This document shows positions 6,566 to 14,292 of a stretch of DNA of 22,059 nt, piece after piece. A program made the translations under genes and the position numbers. Below the pieces are notes generated by a model. That model worked only from the letters and a program-made list of their open reading frames with translations. It made no database searches and had not been told where the DNA came from. Location of the stretch: NCBI GenBank assembly GCA_041654915.1, contig JBAZCO010000018.1, forward strand, positions 1 to 22,059, written 5' to 3'. Source of the stretch: JBAZCO01 sp041654915. GTDB taxonomy: Bacteria > Bacillota > Clostridia > Christensenellales > DTU072. Within the stretch, counting starts at the first letter, position 1; every line of letters starts with the position of its first letter.

Positions 6566-6891
6566 ATGTAGCAGAACTTGCAAAGATACTAGGTGCAGAG
6601 TTTAAGGCAACGGGAGATGTTTCTAGAGTGGTGAGCGGCGGTTATGCAGGCGACTTTTTAAGCTTTGTTATGGGACGAGCGCCCGAGGACTCCGCTTGGC
6701 TTACCGTTATGTCCAATATAAATGTTGCGGCGGTTGCCATTCTTGCCGAAGTGTCGGTAATTGTGCTGTGCGAGGGGGTCAAGGCGGAAACTCCGCTAAT
6801 TGCAAGGTGTAAAGAAAAGAACATCAACCTTTTGGAAACTGCTTTGGATATCTTTTCGGCAGCAAGAGAATATATAAATAACGGCGGTTAA
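6562..6891 (+). CDS. DRTGG-domain protein (copy 2)
   Basis: A 109-residue homologue of the protein at 4505-4858, sharing the start pattern (MNVAELAKILGAEF), the core GGYAGDFLSFV (27-37), the strand around AVAILAEVSVIVLCEG (57-72) and the closing ARCKEKNINLLET. The two copies have diverged strongly and flank the ATPase and sensory hydrogenase genes. The start overlaps the hydrogenase stop (ATGA), and the stop directly abuts the PHP gene, so it is translated as part of the operon. Whether the two copies form a heterodimer or bind different ligands cannot be seen. The role is inferred from context only. Confidence 0.75.
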   Translation: MNVAELAKILGAEFKATGDVSRVVSGGYAGDFLSFVMGRAPEDSAWLTVMSNINVAAVAILAEVSVIVLCEGVKAETPLIARCKEKNINLLETALDIFSAAREYINNGG

Positions 6892-7578
6892 ATGCAAATA
6901 TATTACGATTTTCACATTCATTCCGCCTTGTCGCCCTGTGCCGATAAGGATATGACCCCTTTGAATATTGCCGCTATGGCATCTGCAAAAGGGTTGGGGG
7001 CAATAGCGGTAAGTGACCATAACTCAATAAAAAATGTTGCCGCCACGATGGAATGCGGCAGTGCTTTTGGCATTACGGTACTCCCCGCAGTGGAGGTGCA
7101 GACAGCCGAGGACATACATATTCTTGCGCTCTTCCCTACATACGAAAAGCTTGAGGCATTTTTTACGCTCCTAAAGTTTCCAATTATCCCCAACCGCCCA
7201 GATATTTTTGGGGAACAGTTAATTATAAATTCGGACGGCGAGATAGTGGGCAAAGAGGAAAACCTGCTGCACACATCGGCAACTATCGGCATTTATCAAA
7301 CAGCGGAGCTAATTATAAAAATGGGGGGTAAAGCAATCCCCGCACACATAGACAGAGAGGCTAACGGCATTCTTGCTATCTTAGGAGATGTTCCTCCGGA
7401 CCTCACGATATCGAGGCTGGAGTTTTCTCCGCACGCAACGGATGAACTTATGCAAAGATATGCACAGTACAAGCGCTTGGTTAATTCCGACGCTCATTGC
7501 CTGCTAAATATATCAGATGCGGTAAACTGCATAGAGGCACAAGACAGTTCTATTGAGAAAATCTGGGAAATATTGTAA
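6892..7578 (+). CDS. PHP-domain metal-dependent phosphoesterase
   Basis: A 228-residue PHP-domain protein. Metal ligands of the family are in place: HIH at residues 8-10, DH at 42-43, Glu68, His76, His127, AHID around 151-154 and DAH at 200-202. The size and layout fit the TrpH/YciV-like group, which hydrolyses phosphate esters or short nucleotides such as 3'-5' phosphoadenosine phosphate, rather than the polymerase-associated type. It starts immediately after the stop of the second DRTGG gene and ends the first operon, followed by a promoter 92 bases downstream. In this context it could remove a nucleotide signal bound by the DRTGG proteins, but this is speculation; a repair or RNA-end role is equally possible. 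Confidence 0.85.
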   Translation: MQIYYDFHIHSALSPCADKDMTPLNIAAMASAKGLGAIAVSDHNSIKNVAATMECGSAFGITVLPAVEVQTAEDIHILALFPTYEKLEAFFTLLKFPIIPNRPDIFGEQLIINSDGEIVGKEENLLHTSATIGIYQTAELIIKMGGKAIPAHIDREANGILAILGDVPPDLTISRLEFSPHATDELMQRYAQYKRLVNSDAHCLLNISDAVNCIEAQDSSIEKIWEIL

Positions 7579-7669
7579 AAGTTAGCAAAAACTAACTCTA
7601 ATTGCCCTCAAATAGCCGCTAATTGGCAAATATGAGTGCGGAATATGGGGCGAAAAGCGGTTAATATTC

Positions 7670-7698
7670 TTGTGTTAAAATTAAATATATTGTATAAT
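7670..7698 (+). promoter_or_regulatory. Promoter of the catalytic hydrogenase operon
   Basis: TTGTGT (7670-7675), a 17-base spacer and TATAAT (7693-7698) precede the ATG at 7728, which has a strong AGGAGG (7717-7722). The 18-base core 7686-7703 matches the promoter at 4449-4477 with two differences. No clear terminator separates the PHP gene from this promoter, so read-through from the first operon is also possible. Confidence 0.7.
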
Positions 7699-7727
7699 AC
7701 ATATGGTAAAAAAATTAGGAGGTTACT

Positions 7728-8234
7728 ATGGCTAAAATCAAGCTTACCAAGATTCCTTTCAAAGCGGATGCCGCTAAAGAAAAGGAACTTAGGGAAAGGC
7801 TATCCTCAACAAAAACAATGAAGGGAGGGCTGATGCCCTCTTTGCAAGCGGCGCAAGAAATTTACGGATATCTTCCAATAGAGGTGCAAAAGATTATCGC
7901 AACCGAATTGAATATCCCACTTGAAGAAATTTTTGGCGTTGTCACATTCTATTCACAATTCACCCTCAATCCACGAGGGAAATATCAAGTGTCGGTATGT
8001 ATGGGTACGGCTTGTTATGTTAAGGGCGCAGGTGATGTGCTAGAGAAGTTGGAAGAAGTTATAGGGCTAGCCGCAGGCGAGACCACCGAGGACGCTAAGT
8101 TTTCGCTTGCTGGCACAAGGTGCATAGGTTGCTGCGGACTTGCTCCCGTTATGACGGTCAACGACCAAGTCTTTGGCAAGGTTACCAAAAACGATATGCC
8201 AAAGATTATGAAACCTTTCCTTACTGCCGAATAA
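7728..8234 (+). CDS. hydC: NuoE-like subunit of NAD-linked [FeFe] hydrogenase (HydC/HndA)
   Basis: A 168-residue subunit with the helical N-terminus and thioredoxin-like [2Fe-2S] domain of NuoE. Cluster ligands are Cys91 and Cys96 (CMGTAC) and Cys132 and Cys136 (CIGCC; the extra Cys135 is additional). FGVVTFYSQF (69-78) is the conserved NuoE signature. In HydABC/HndABCD complexes this subunit sits on the NuoF-like flavoprotein and shuttles electrons. It is the first gene of the operon, with strong promoter and ribosome binding site. The next gene, a GHKL ATPase, begins three bases after its stop. Called HydC in Thermotoga and HndA in Desulfovibrio naming. Confidence 0.93.
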   Translation: MAKIKLTKIPFKADAAKEKELRERLSSTKTMKGGLMPSLQAAQEIYGYLPIEVQKIIATELNIPLEEIFGVVTFYSQFTLNPRGKYQVSVCMGTACYVKGAGDVLEKLEEVIGLAAGETTEDAKFSLAGTRCIGCCGLAPVMTVNDQVFGKVTKNDMPKIMKPFLTAE

Positions 8235-8237
8235 GCA

Positions 8238-8786
8238 ATGAGGGAACTTAGCCTAAATGTCCTAGACATAGCCGAAAACTCGGTTGCCGCAAATGCGACG
8301 CTCATAGAAATAAACATCAGGGCAAAAAGCAATATTCTTGTTATCGAGGTAAAAGATAACGGCAAGGGTATGACAAGCGAGTTTTTAAATAGGGTTACCG
8401 ACCCCTTTACCACAACCAGAACAACCCGTGATGTGGGAATGGGGTTGCCGCTGTTCAAACAGGCGGCAGAACTCTCTGGCGGGCGCTTTCAAATTGACTC
8501 ACAAGTTGGCAAAGGCACAAATGTATATGCGGAATTTCAAATAGACCACCTGGACAGGATGCCCCTTGGCGATATTGGCGAAACCGTGTCCGCACTAATT
8601 ATGACAGCGCCGCATATAGACTATATTTTTCATTACTCGGTGGAGGATGCCTCTTTTACTCTGGATACCAGAGAGGTTAAAGAAACGCTAGACGGCATTC
8701 CCATAGAAAGCATTGAGGTCACCGCCTACCTCAGGGAATTCCTAAAAGGCAATATTACGGAAACAAACGGAGGAATTGCACTATGA
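8238..8786 (+). CDS. GHKL ATPase (histidine-kinase-like ATPase domain only)
   Basis: A 182-residue protein whose first 105 residues are a HATPase_c domain: N-box LDIAENSVAA (9-18), G1 DNGKGM (40-45), the lid region PFTTTRTTRDVGMGLP (56-71) and GKGT (91-94). This is closer to true histidine kinases than the copy at 4855. No dimerisation/phosphoacceptor domain or membrane segment is present. The C-terminal 75 residues (LDRMPLGDIGETVSALI...) are a separate small alpha/beta region that I do not recognise. It lies inside the catalytic hydrogenase operon between hydC and hndB, overlapping the hndB start by ATGA, an arrangement common in clostridial clusters of this type. It is probably part of the control or assembly of the complex; the substrate is unknown. 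Confidence 0.85.
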   Translation: MRELSLNVLDIAENSVAANATLIEINIRAKSNILVIEVKDNGKGMTSEFLNRVTDPFTTTRTTRDVGMGLPLFKQAAELSGGRFQIDSQVGKGTNVYAEFQIDHLDRMPLGDIGETVSALIMTAPHIDYIFHYSVEDASFTLDTREVKETLDGIPIESIEVTAYLREFLKGNITETNGGIAL

Positions 8787-9154
8787 AAACATTGGCAGAG
8801 CTAAAAGCTATAAGAGATAGAATGCAGGCTCAAATAAATACACGAGAAAGTGTAGACCCAGCAAGCGACATTAGAGTCGTTGTGGGTATGGCAACCTGCG
8901 GCATAGCGGCAGGGGCAAGACCCGTGCTTAGCGCATTTATAGACGAAGTGTCAAGGCGCAACTTAACTAATGTCAAGGTTACCCAAGCGGGCTGCCTTGG
9001 TATGTGTAAGCTTGAGCCTATGGTAGAAGTTTTTGTCCCCGGGCAAGAAAAAGTTACCTATATCTATGTCACCGAGGATGCCGCCAGGCAGATTGTAAGC
9101 GAACATATCGTAAACGGCAACCCCGTGATGAAATATGTTGTCGGCAACGAATAA
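8783..9154 (+). CDS. hndB: HndB-like thioredoxin-fold ferredoxin subunit
   Basis: A 123-residue (2Fe-2S) ferredoxin-like protein: a short helical N-terminus, then a thioredoxin-type fold starting at RVVVGMATCGIAAGAR (31-46), with CLGMC at 71-75 and the C-terminal VSEHIVNGNPV as in HndB. Only three cysteines are visible (39, 71, 75), against four in the NuoE-type cluster. As I recall, three is usual for HndB, so the protein may not hold a normal [2Fe-2S] cluster. HndB-type subunits are found in tetrameric NAD(P)-linked [FeFe] hydrogenases. The start overlaps the ATPase stop, and a strong AGGAGG follows before the next gene. Confidence 0.9.
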   Translation: MKTLAELKAIRDRMQAQINTRESVDPASDIRVVVGMATCGIAAGARPVLSAFIDEVSRRNLTNVKVTQAGCLGMCKLEPMVEVFVPGQEKVTYIYVTEDAARQIVSEHIVNGNPVMKYVVGNE

Positions 9155-9168
9155 AGGAGGAGCGTGTA

Positions 9169-10956
9169 ATGTTTAGAAATCATATTCTTGTTTGCGGCGG
9201 AACAGGCTGTTCCAGCGGAAAAAGCGGTTTGATATTCCAAGCCCTCGAGAAAAGGCTCAAAGACGAAAAGTTAGACGAAGATGTAAAAGTTATATATACC
9301 GGCTGTTTTGGGCTGTGCGCAAGCGGTCCTGTTGTGGTTGTGTATCCCGAAGGCGCATTTTATGAGCATGTCAAAGTTGAAGATGTGGATGAAATAGTAT
9401 CGGAGCATATTATAAAGGGAAGAATAGTCGACAGACTGCTCTACAAAGACCCCACTCATCAAGACGATATCCCCAAGTCGCTAAACGAAACGCAGTTTTA
9501 TAAAAAACAAAAGCGGGTAGCACTTCGCAATTGCGGACTTATCGACCCAGAAAATATTGACGAGTACATTGCCTTTGACGGCTATCAAGCGCTTGGCAAG
9601 GTGCTGGAAGAATATTCACCTCAAGATGTAATAGATGTCCTAAAGGCATCCGGTCTTAGAGGGCGGGGCGGCGGAGGTTTCCCCACAGGTCTTAAATGGC
9701 AGTTTGCAAAGGACGCTGTTGGCGATATCAAGTATGTATGCTGTAACGCAGACGAGGGCGACCCCGGCGCATTTATGGACAGGTCTATATTAGAAGGCGA
9801 CCCCCATGCGGCAATAGAGGCAATGATAATTGCAGGCTATGCCGTTGGCGCAAAGCAAGGATATGTCTATGTGCGTGCAGAATATCCCATAGCAGTTAAC
9901 AGACTTAATATTGCAATCGAACAAGCCAAAGAATACGGACTGCTTGGCTCTAACATAATGGGTTCGGGGATTGAGTTCAATCTAGATGTAAGACTTGGCG
10001 CTGGCGCATTTGTTTGCGGCGAAGAAACAGCGTTAATGACATCAATAGAAGGCAACAGGGGCGAGCCAAGAGTGCGTCCTCCGTTCCCTGCGCATAAAGG
10101 GCTGTTTGGCAAACCCACCGTACTAAACAATGTGGAAACCTATGCCAATATCCCCCAAATACTTCTTCACGGCGCAGAGTGGTTTTCCTCTATGGGTACG
10201 GAGAAATCCAAGGGTACTAAAGTTTTTGCACTAGGCGGCAAAATCACCAATACGGGTCTTGTAGAGATACCTATGGGTACCACATTGCGCACTATCGTAG
10301 AGGAGATAGGCGGCGGCGTTCCGAATGGAAAGAAGTTCAAAGCGGCACAGACGGGCGGACCTTCGGGCGGCTGCATACCCCCCGAACATCTTGATGTGCC
10401 AATAGATTATGACAACCTCATAGCCATTGGTTCAATGATGGGTTCAGGCGGACTTATCGTTATGGACGAGGACAATTGTATGGTGGATATCGCCAAATTT
10501 TTCCTTGACTTTACGCAAGAGGAGTCTTGCGGCAAGTGCGTGCCTTGCCGTGTGGGAACAAAAAGATTGCTAGAATATCTAGAAAAAATAACCGAGGGTA
10601 AGGCAACTCTTAAAGATTTGGAAGATATGGAAGAGCTATCCTATTACATAAAGGACAGCGCTCTTTGCGGTCTTGGGCAAACTGCTCCCAATCCCGTATT
10701 GTCAACCTTAAAATACTTCCGTGACGAGTATGTTGCCCATGTGGTGGACAAAAAATGCCCCGCAGGTGTATGTAAGGCGCTTTTGGAGTACTTTATTACC
10801 GATAAATGCACAGGCTGCACATTGTGCGCAAGAAAATGTCCCACCAATGCTATCACGGGTGCTGTCAAACAAAAACACATCATCGACCAATCCAAATGTA
10901 TCAAGTGCGGCGTGTGTCAAGATGTTTGCAGATTTGACGCAGTTATCAAACAGTAA
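9169..10956 (+). CDS. hydB: NuoF-like flavoprotein subunit of [FeFe] hydrogenase (HydB/HndC)
   Basis: A 595-residue flavo-iron-sulphur subunit that exchanges electrons with NAD(P)H. Domains in order: a thioredoxin-like [2Fe-2S] domain (Cys9, 14, 46, 50); the NuoF FMN/NADH domain with [13 protein letters not shown] (162-174) and [13 protein letters not shown] (193-205); a soluble-ligand-binding beta-grasp region; a 4Fe-4S site (Cys454, 457, 460 and 500); and a C-terminal 2x[4Fe-4S] ferredoxin domain ([12 protein letters not shown] and [11 protein letters not shown]). This full layout is that of HydB/HndC in bifurcating hydrogenases, which couple NADH and reduced ferredoxin to H2. The strong AGGAGG at 9156-9161 fixes the start. 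It is followed after 13 bases by the catalytic subunit gene. Confidence 0.95.
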   Translation: MFRNHILVCGGTGCSSGKSGLIFQALEKRLKDEKLDEDVKVIYTGCFGLCASGPVVVVYPEGAFYEHVKVEDVDEIVSEHIIKGRIVDRLLYKDPTHQDDIPKSLNETQFYKKQKRVALRNCGLIDPENIDEYIAFDGYQALGKVLEEYSPQDVIDVLKASGLRGRGGGGFPTGLKWQFAKDAVGDIKYVCCNADEGDPGAFMDRSILEGDPHAAIEAMIIAGYAVGAKQGYVYVRAEYPIAVNRLNIAIEQAKEYGLLGSNIMGSGIEFNLDVRLGAGAFVCGEETALMTSIEGNRGEPRVRPPFPAHKGLFGKPTVLNNVETYANIPQILLHGAEWFSSMGTEKSKGTKVFALGGKITNTGLVEIPMGTTLRTIVEEIGGGVPNGKKFKAAQTGGPSGGCIPPEHLDVPIDYDNLIAIGSMMGSGGLIVMDEDNCMVDIAKFFLDFTQEESCGKCVPCRVGTKRLLEYLEKITEGKATLKDLEDMEELSYYIKDSALCGLGQTAPNPVLSTLKYFRDEYVAHVVDKKCPAGVCKALLEYFITDKCTGCTLCARKCPTNAITGAVKQKHIIDQSKCIKCGVCQDVCRFDAVIKQ

Positions 10957-10969
10957 AGGAGAAAGCTAA

Positions 10970-12715
10970 ATGGAAACGAAAATGATTAATTTGAAAATAA
11001 ATGGCATTCCCGTATCCGTTCCCGCAGGAACAACCATATTGGACGCTGCCAAAAAGCTTAATATAAGAATTCCCACCCTATGCTACCTTCGTGACATCAA
11101 CGCAATAGGCGCTTGCCGTGTATGCGTGGTGGAAGTGACGGGCGCAAGAACACTTATCGCATCTTGTGTGCACCCTGTAAGCGAGGGTATGGAAGTTATT
11201 ACCAACAGCAAGAGGGTATTGGACAGCCGCAAAACTACGGTTGAACTCATTCTATCCAACCACGACAGAAAGTGTCTTTCCTGCGTGAGGAATACCAACT
11301 GTGAACTTCAAACTCTAGCCGACCATATGGGTTGCGAGGACGGCAAGTTTGCAGGTGTAATGAGTGTTGCCGAAAGGGACGAAACCACCCCCTATCTTGT
11401 TAGGGATAACAATAAGTGTATTCTCTGCCGTCGTTGTGTTGCCGCCTGCAGCCAATACCAAAGTGTATCGGTAATAGGGGCAAATAACCGTGGGTTTGAT
11501 ACCTATATCGGCTGCGCATTCGATAAGGGCTTGAACGAAGTTCCCTGCGTGGGTTGCGGGCAGTGCATAAATGTTTGCCCAACAGGCGCTCTGCGTGAGA
11601 GGGATGAGCTAGACGACCTAATTGATGCTTTCAATGATAAATCCAAATATGTGCTTGTCGGCACAGCGCCGTCCGTAAGGATAGGGCTTGGCGAGGAGTT
11701 TGGTATGGGCATGGGGCATAATGTGGAAGGCAAAATGGTTGCCGCCCTCAAGATGCTTGGCTTTAAAGATGTATTTGATATCAATATGACCGCCGACCTT
11801 ACTATTATGGAAGAAGGTACAGAATTCTTGGACAGAGTGAAAAACGGCGGCGCATTGCCTATGTTTACAAGCTGTTCCCCCGCATGGATAAAATTTGTTG
11901 AACACTTCTATCCCGAGTTTATTCCCAACCTTTCAAGCTGTAAATCCCCCCAACAGATGTTTGGTGCGGTTTGCAAAACCTACTATGCGGAAAAGCTTGG
12001 CATAGACCCCAAAGATATGGTAGTAGCGGCAATTATGCCCTGCACAGCCAAAAAGTTTGAAAAACAACGCTCGCACCAAAGCGCAGCGGGTGTTCCCGAT
12101 ATTGATATAGCTATAACCACCAGAGAGCTTGCAAGACTTATTAAGCGTCAAGGCATCTCCTTTACCGATTTGCCCGATATGCCCTTTGATACCCCTCTTG
12201 GCATAGGCTCAGGCGCAGGACTGATATTTGGCGCAACGGGCGGAGTTATGGAGGCGGCGCTAAGGACGATATCCGAACTTGTTGAAAAGAAACCTCTAGA
12301 GAGCGTAGACTTTAAAATGGTTAGAGGCACAAAAGGCATAAAAGAGGCAACTCTCGAACTTGTGGGTCAAAAAGTCAATGTGGCGGTTGCCAGCGGACTT
12401 GCCAATGCAAGAGAGCTTATGGAAAGGATAAAGAGCGGAGAGGCAAACTATCACTTTGTGGAAATAATGAGTTGCCCCGGCGGCTGTGTAAACGGCGGAG
12501 GACAGCCAATAAAGACGGCATATGTGCGAAATAACGAAGATATACAAGCACAGCGTGCTGCCTCTATCTACAATATGGATGCGGCTATGACACTAAGAAA
12601 GTCACACGAGAATCCAGTCATCAAGGAGCTTTATACCTCTTATTTTGGTGAACCTAACAGCCACAAGGCGCACGAGATACTCCATACGGAATATGTAAAG
12701 CGTGACAATTATTAA
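10970..12715 (+). CDS. hydA: Catalytic subunit of NAD-linked [FeFe] hydrogenase (HydA/HndD)
   Basis: A 581-residue cytoplasmic enzyme that interconverts protons and H2 at an H-cluster. Order: plant-type [2Fe-2S] domain (Cys38, 49, 52, 66), the His-Cys3 4Fe-4S site (His98, Cys102, 105, 111), two 4Fe-4S sites (Cys150/153/156/160 and 193/196/199/203), the H-cluster domain and the small-subunit-like C-terminus (SHENPVIKELY...). H-cluster motifs are TSCSPAW (301-307), MPCTAKKFE (356-364) and EIMSCPGGCVNGGGQP (498-513; Cys502 and Cys506). Motif 1 has Ser303 where most enzymes have the cubane-ligating Cys, while the proton-relay Cys302 is kept; I recall this Ser variant from other NAD-linked clostridial HydA. 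A strong AGGAGA precedes the start. It is the last gene of the operon. Maturases HydE, HydF and HydG are not in the window. Confidence 0.95.
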   Translation: METKMINLKINGIPVSVPAGTTILDAAKKLNIRIPTLCYLRDINAIGACRVCVVEVTGARTLIASCVHPVSEGMEVITNSKRVLDSRKTTVELILSNHDRKCLSCVRNTNCELQTLADHMGCEDGKFAGVMSVAERDETTPYLVRDNNKCILCRRCVAACSQYQSVSVIGANNRGFDTYIGCAFDKGLNEVPCVGCGQCINVCPTGALRERDELDDLIDAFNDKSKYVLVGTAPSVRIGLGEEFGMGMGHNVEGKMVAALKMLGFKDVFDINMTADLTIMEEGTEFLDRVKNGGALPMFTSCSPAWIKFVEHFYPEFIPNLSSCKSPQQMFGAVCKTYYAEKLGIDPKDMVVAAIMPCTAKKFEKQRSHQSAAGVPDIDIAITTRELARLIKRQGISFTDLPDMPFDTPLGIGSGAGLIFGATGGVMEAALRTISELVEKKPLESVDFKMVRGTKGIKEATLELVGQKVNVAVASGLANARELMERIKSGEANYHFVEIMSCPGGCVNGGGQPIKTAYVRNNEDIQAQRAASIYNMDAAMTLRKSHENPVIKELYTSYFGEPNSHKAHEILHTEYVKRDNY

Positions 12716-12725
12716 TAAAAAGGGC

Positions 12726-12756
12726 TTTACGGGCGGTCATTATGACCGCCCGTAAA
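12726..12756 (+). terminator. Hairpin ending the hydrogenase operon
   Basis: TTTACGGGCGGTCA (12726-12739) and its exact reverse complement (12743-12756) form a 14-bp stem with a TTA loop, 11 bases after the hydA stop. The stem is GC-rich, but the plus strand has no T-tract after it; on the minus strand the left flank reads as five T (complement of 12717-12721). It may act as a weak terminator or as a 3'-end stabiliser. Confidence 0.7.
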
Positions 12757-12770
12757 ATAATGAGAACAAT

Positions 12771-13628
12771 ATGGCGCAAAAAAAATGGTACAATAATAAA
12801 CGGAAGAAAAAAGGACCGGCGGACAACTATGTTCCGCCGTTTGATGCAGGACTTTTGGCAGAGCCAATAGAAAATTTAGAACTCACCGCAGAGGTGATGG
12901 AAAAGCTTAAAAAAGGCAATGTCCTCACCCTTCTTGATGTTGCAAAGAGGCGGGAAAAAGATTTTTATACAATATCTACTTTTAACAAAAGAAACTTGTT
13001 TGAACTCAAGAATGCAGTCAAGAAAAAGAGATTTAAGTTGCGGCCCAACGAGGAAAAACCCCTTGCCGAAAAATCCGAGGAACAAGACCGCCATACCCGT
13101 AGCAAGAAAGTTAGTGAAAGGGGAAGGGGCGGCAAGCTTAGCAAAGAGCGTAGATTTGATGCTGATGTTAGCGAAAAGCGTACCAAAGAGGAGCGTGAAA
13201 AATTGCGCCCTCCCAAACCCCGTGTCCAACAAGTACAAGATATTTATATCAAGATAAATAAAAACGGCAAGTGGGGCTTTGCCAACCGCTCTGGCAGGGA
13301 AGTCGTAGCCCCTATATATGACGAAGTATTTACCTATAAAGAGGATGTATGCTGTGTGGAAAAGAACGAGCTTTTTGGCTATATAGATAGGCAAGGAGAG
13401 GAGATTATTCCCATAATGTACGAATGCGCCTCTAGCTTTAGCGAGGGATACGCTTGTGTTTATAAGGGAGGTTATTGCGGCTATATCAACAAGCAAAACG
13501 AGGTGATAATCGACTTTAAATTTGATGCAGGCACTGCGGTTATTGACGGCGGTTGCCGAGTGAAAAGAGATGGCAAATGGGGAGAATTAATAGTAGCCAA
13601 CCCCTACGAAATTAGGTGGATTAACTAG
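12771..13628 (+). CDS. RNA polymerase alpha-CTD-like domain fused to WG repeats
   Basis: A 285-residue protein in three parts. After a very basic start, residues 32-90 align without gaps to the RNA polymerase alpha C-terminal domain (ELT helix start, the turn LLDVAKR, then FNKRNLFELK matching LGKKSLTEIK of E. coli). The DNA-contact residues of E. coli alpha, Arg265, Asn268 and Gly296, are Glu, Glu and Asn here, so UP-element binding is unlikely. Residues 91-150 are a charged, low-complexity linker. Residues 155-275 hold WG/KW repeats (GKWGFANRSGREVVAPIYD, LFGYIDRQGEEIIP, YCGYINKQNEVIID, GKWGELIV), which form beta-propeller-like ligand or protein-binding surfaces. There is no signal peptide, so it is probably cytoplasmic. 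The ATG at 12771 has only a weak ribosome binding site. Function unknown. Confidence 0.8.
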   Translation: MAQKKWYNNKRKKKGPADNYVPPFDAGLLAEPIENLELTAEVMEKLKKGNVLTLLDVAKRREKDFYTISTFNKRNLFELKNAVKKKRFKLRPNEEKPLAEKSEEQDRHTRSKKVSERGRGGKLSKERRFDADVSEKRTKEEREKLRPPKPRVQQVQDIYIKINKNGKWGFANRSGREVVAPIYDEVFTYKEDVCCVEKNELFGYIDRQGEEIIPIMYECASSFSEGYACVYKGGYCGYINKQNEVIIDFKFDAGTAVIDGGCRVKRDGKWGELIVANPYEIRWIN

Positions 13629-13632
13629 GGCA

Positions 13633-14292
13633 ATGAAACGCTTAGCTATCTTTTTGTTGGTAATTTTTGCTCTTTTAGTAGGTTGTATTCCTACCTTTTT
13701 ACAGGGTAAAAACAGCTTTGCCTTGGCAGATGCAGACACAGTTTATAATTCAAAATCAAGCACGAATAAAGAGTTTAGGTCAGTGGAAAACTGCTTAGCA
13801 TATGCAGAGCAAAACGCTGCCAGCACAACAATTTTTAATTTTGAAAAAAATCAAAAAGTTCAAGTTTCGGATACCCAAACAATAGATATGGTAGCTTGGT
13901 GTGAGGTTATCACGCCAAATGGAAAGGGCTACATAGAAGCCTCTAGATTATATGAATATCGCCCTCCCGTCACCTATTCTTTTCACAGCGCACGGGCTAC
14001 TGTGCAAAGGGCGGGCGAAACAATTCACCTATACAACTTGCCCCAAGGCGAACATATCCAAACTGTCTATGACGGCGCAGCCATCACCGTACTGGAGAGG
14101 GGAGAGGAGTTTTCTGGTATAATATATCAAGGCAAAAAATACTATATAATGAATGCCAATATAGCCACGGGACTTACTTACTATCAGCGTACTGCGTTCA
14201 TAATAGGCTGCATTGCCGTTGCGGCAGTTGCTCTCACTGGCGGTTTGGCTTATATCAATAAAAATAAAGTGGCAGGTAAAATCAAAAAGTGA
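13633..14292 (+). CDS. Exported SH3-like protein with C-terminal membrane anchor
   Basis: A 219-residue protein with an N-terminal signal segment (hydrophobic 4-17). Two processing options are visible: a lipobox LVGC ending at Cys18, or signal peptidase I cleavage after ALA at residues 30-32. The middle part contains one or two small beta-rich units resembling bacterial SH3 domains (WCEVITPNGKGYIEASRLY, then a region ending QGKKYYIMNANI). Near the C-terminus a transmembrane helix (about 189-207, IIGCIAVAAVALTGGLAYI) is followed by a lysine-rich tail, placing the body outside and the tail in the cytoplasm. The AGGG before ATG 13633 and the 4-base gap to the preceding stop suggest an operon with the WG-repeat gene. 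Its stop overlaps the mntP start. Role unknown; cell-wall binding is possible. Confidence 0.6.
   Translation: MKRLAIFLLVIFALLVGCIPTFLQGKNSFALADADTVYNSKSSTNKEFRSVENCLAYAEQNAASTTIFNFEKNQKVQVSDTQTIDMVAWCEVITPNGKGYIEASRLYEYRPPVTYSFHSARATVQRAGETIHLYNLPQGEHIQTVYDGAAITVLERGEEFSGIIYQGKKYYIMNANIATGLTYYQRTAFIIGCIAVAAVALTGGLAYINKNKVAGKIKK

Noticed and set aside
7580..7597. AGTTAG/CTAACT inverted repeat after the PHP gene as a terminator
   Set aside because: The stem is only 6 bp, AT-rich and without a T-tract.
7670..7690. A Rex (redox repressor) operator in the second hydrogenase promoter
   Set aside because: TTGTGTTAAAATTAA shares letters with the TTGTTAAnnnnTTAACAA consensus, but the spacing and the right half-site do not fit.
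8783..9154. Loss of an iron-sulphur ligand in the HndB-like subunit
   Set aside because: Only three cysteines are present, but I recall the same pattern (GTCGIAAGA without the earlier Cys) in HndB itself, so this is likely a family trait rather than damage.
12876..13496. A 206-codon minus-strand open frame
   Set aside because: It is opposite the WG-repeat gene, has no recognisable domain and arises from lysine/glutamate-rich codons read backwards.
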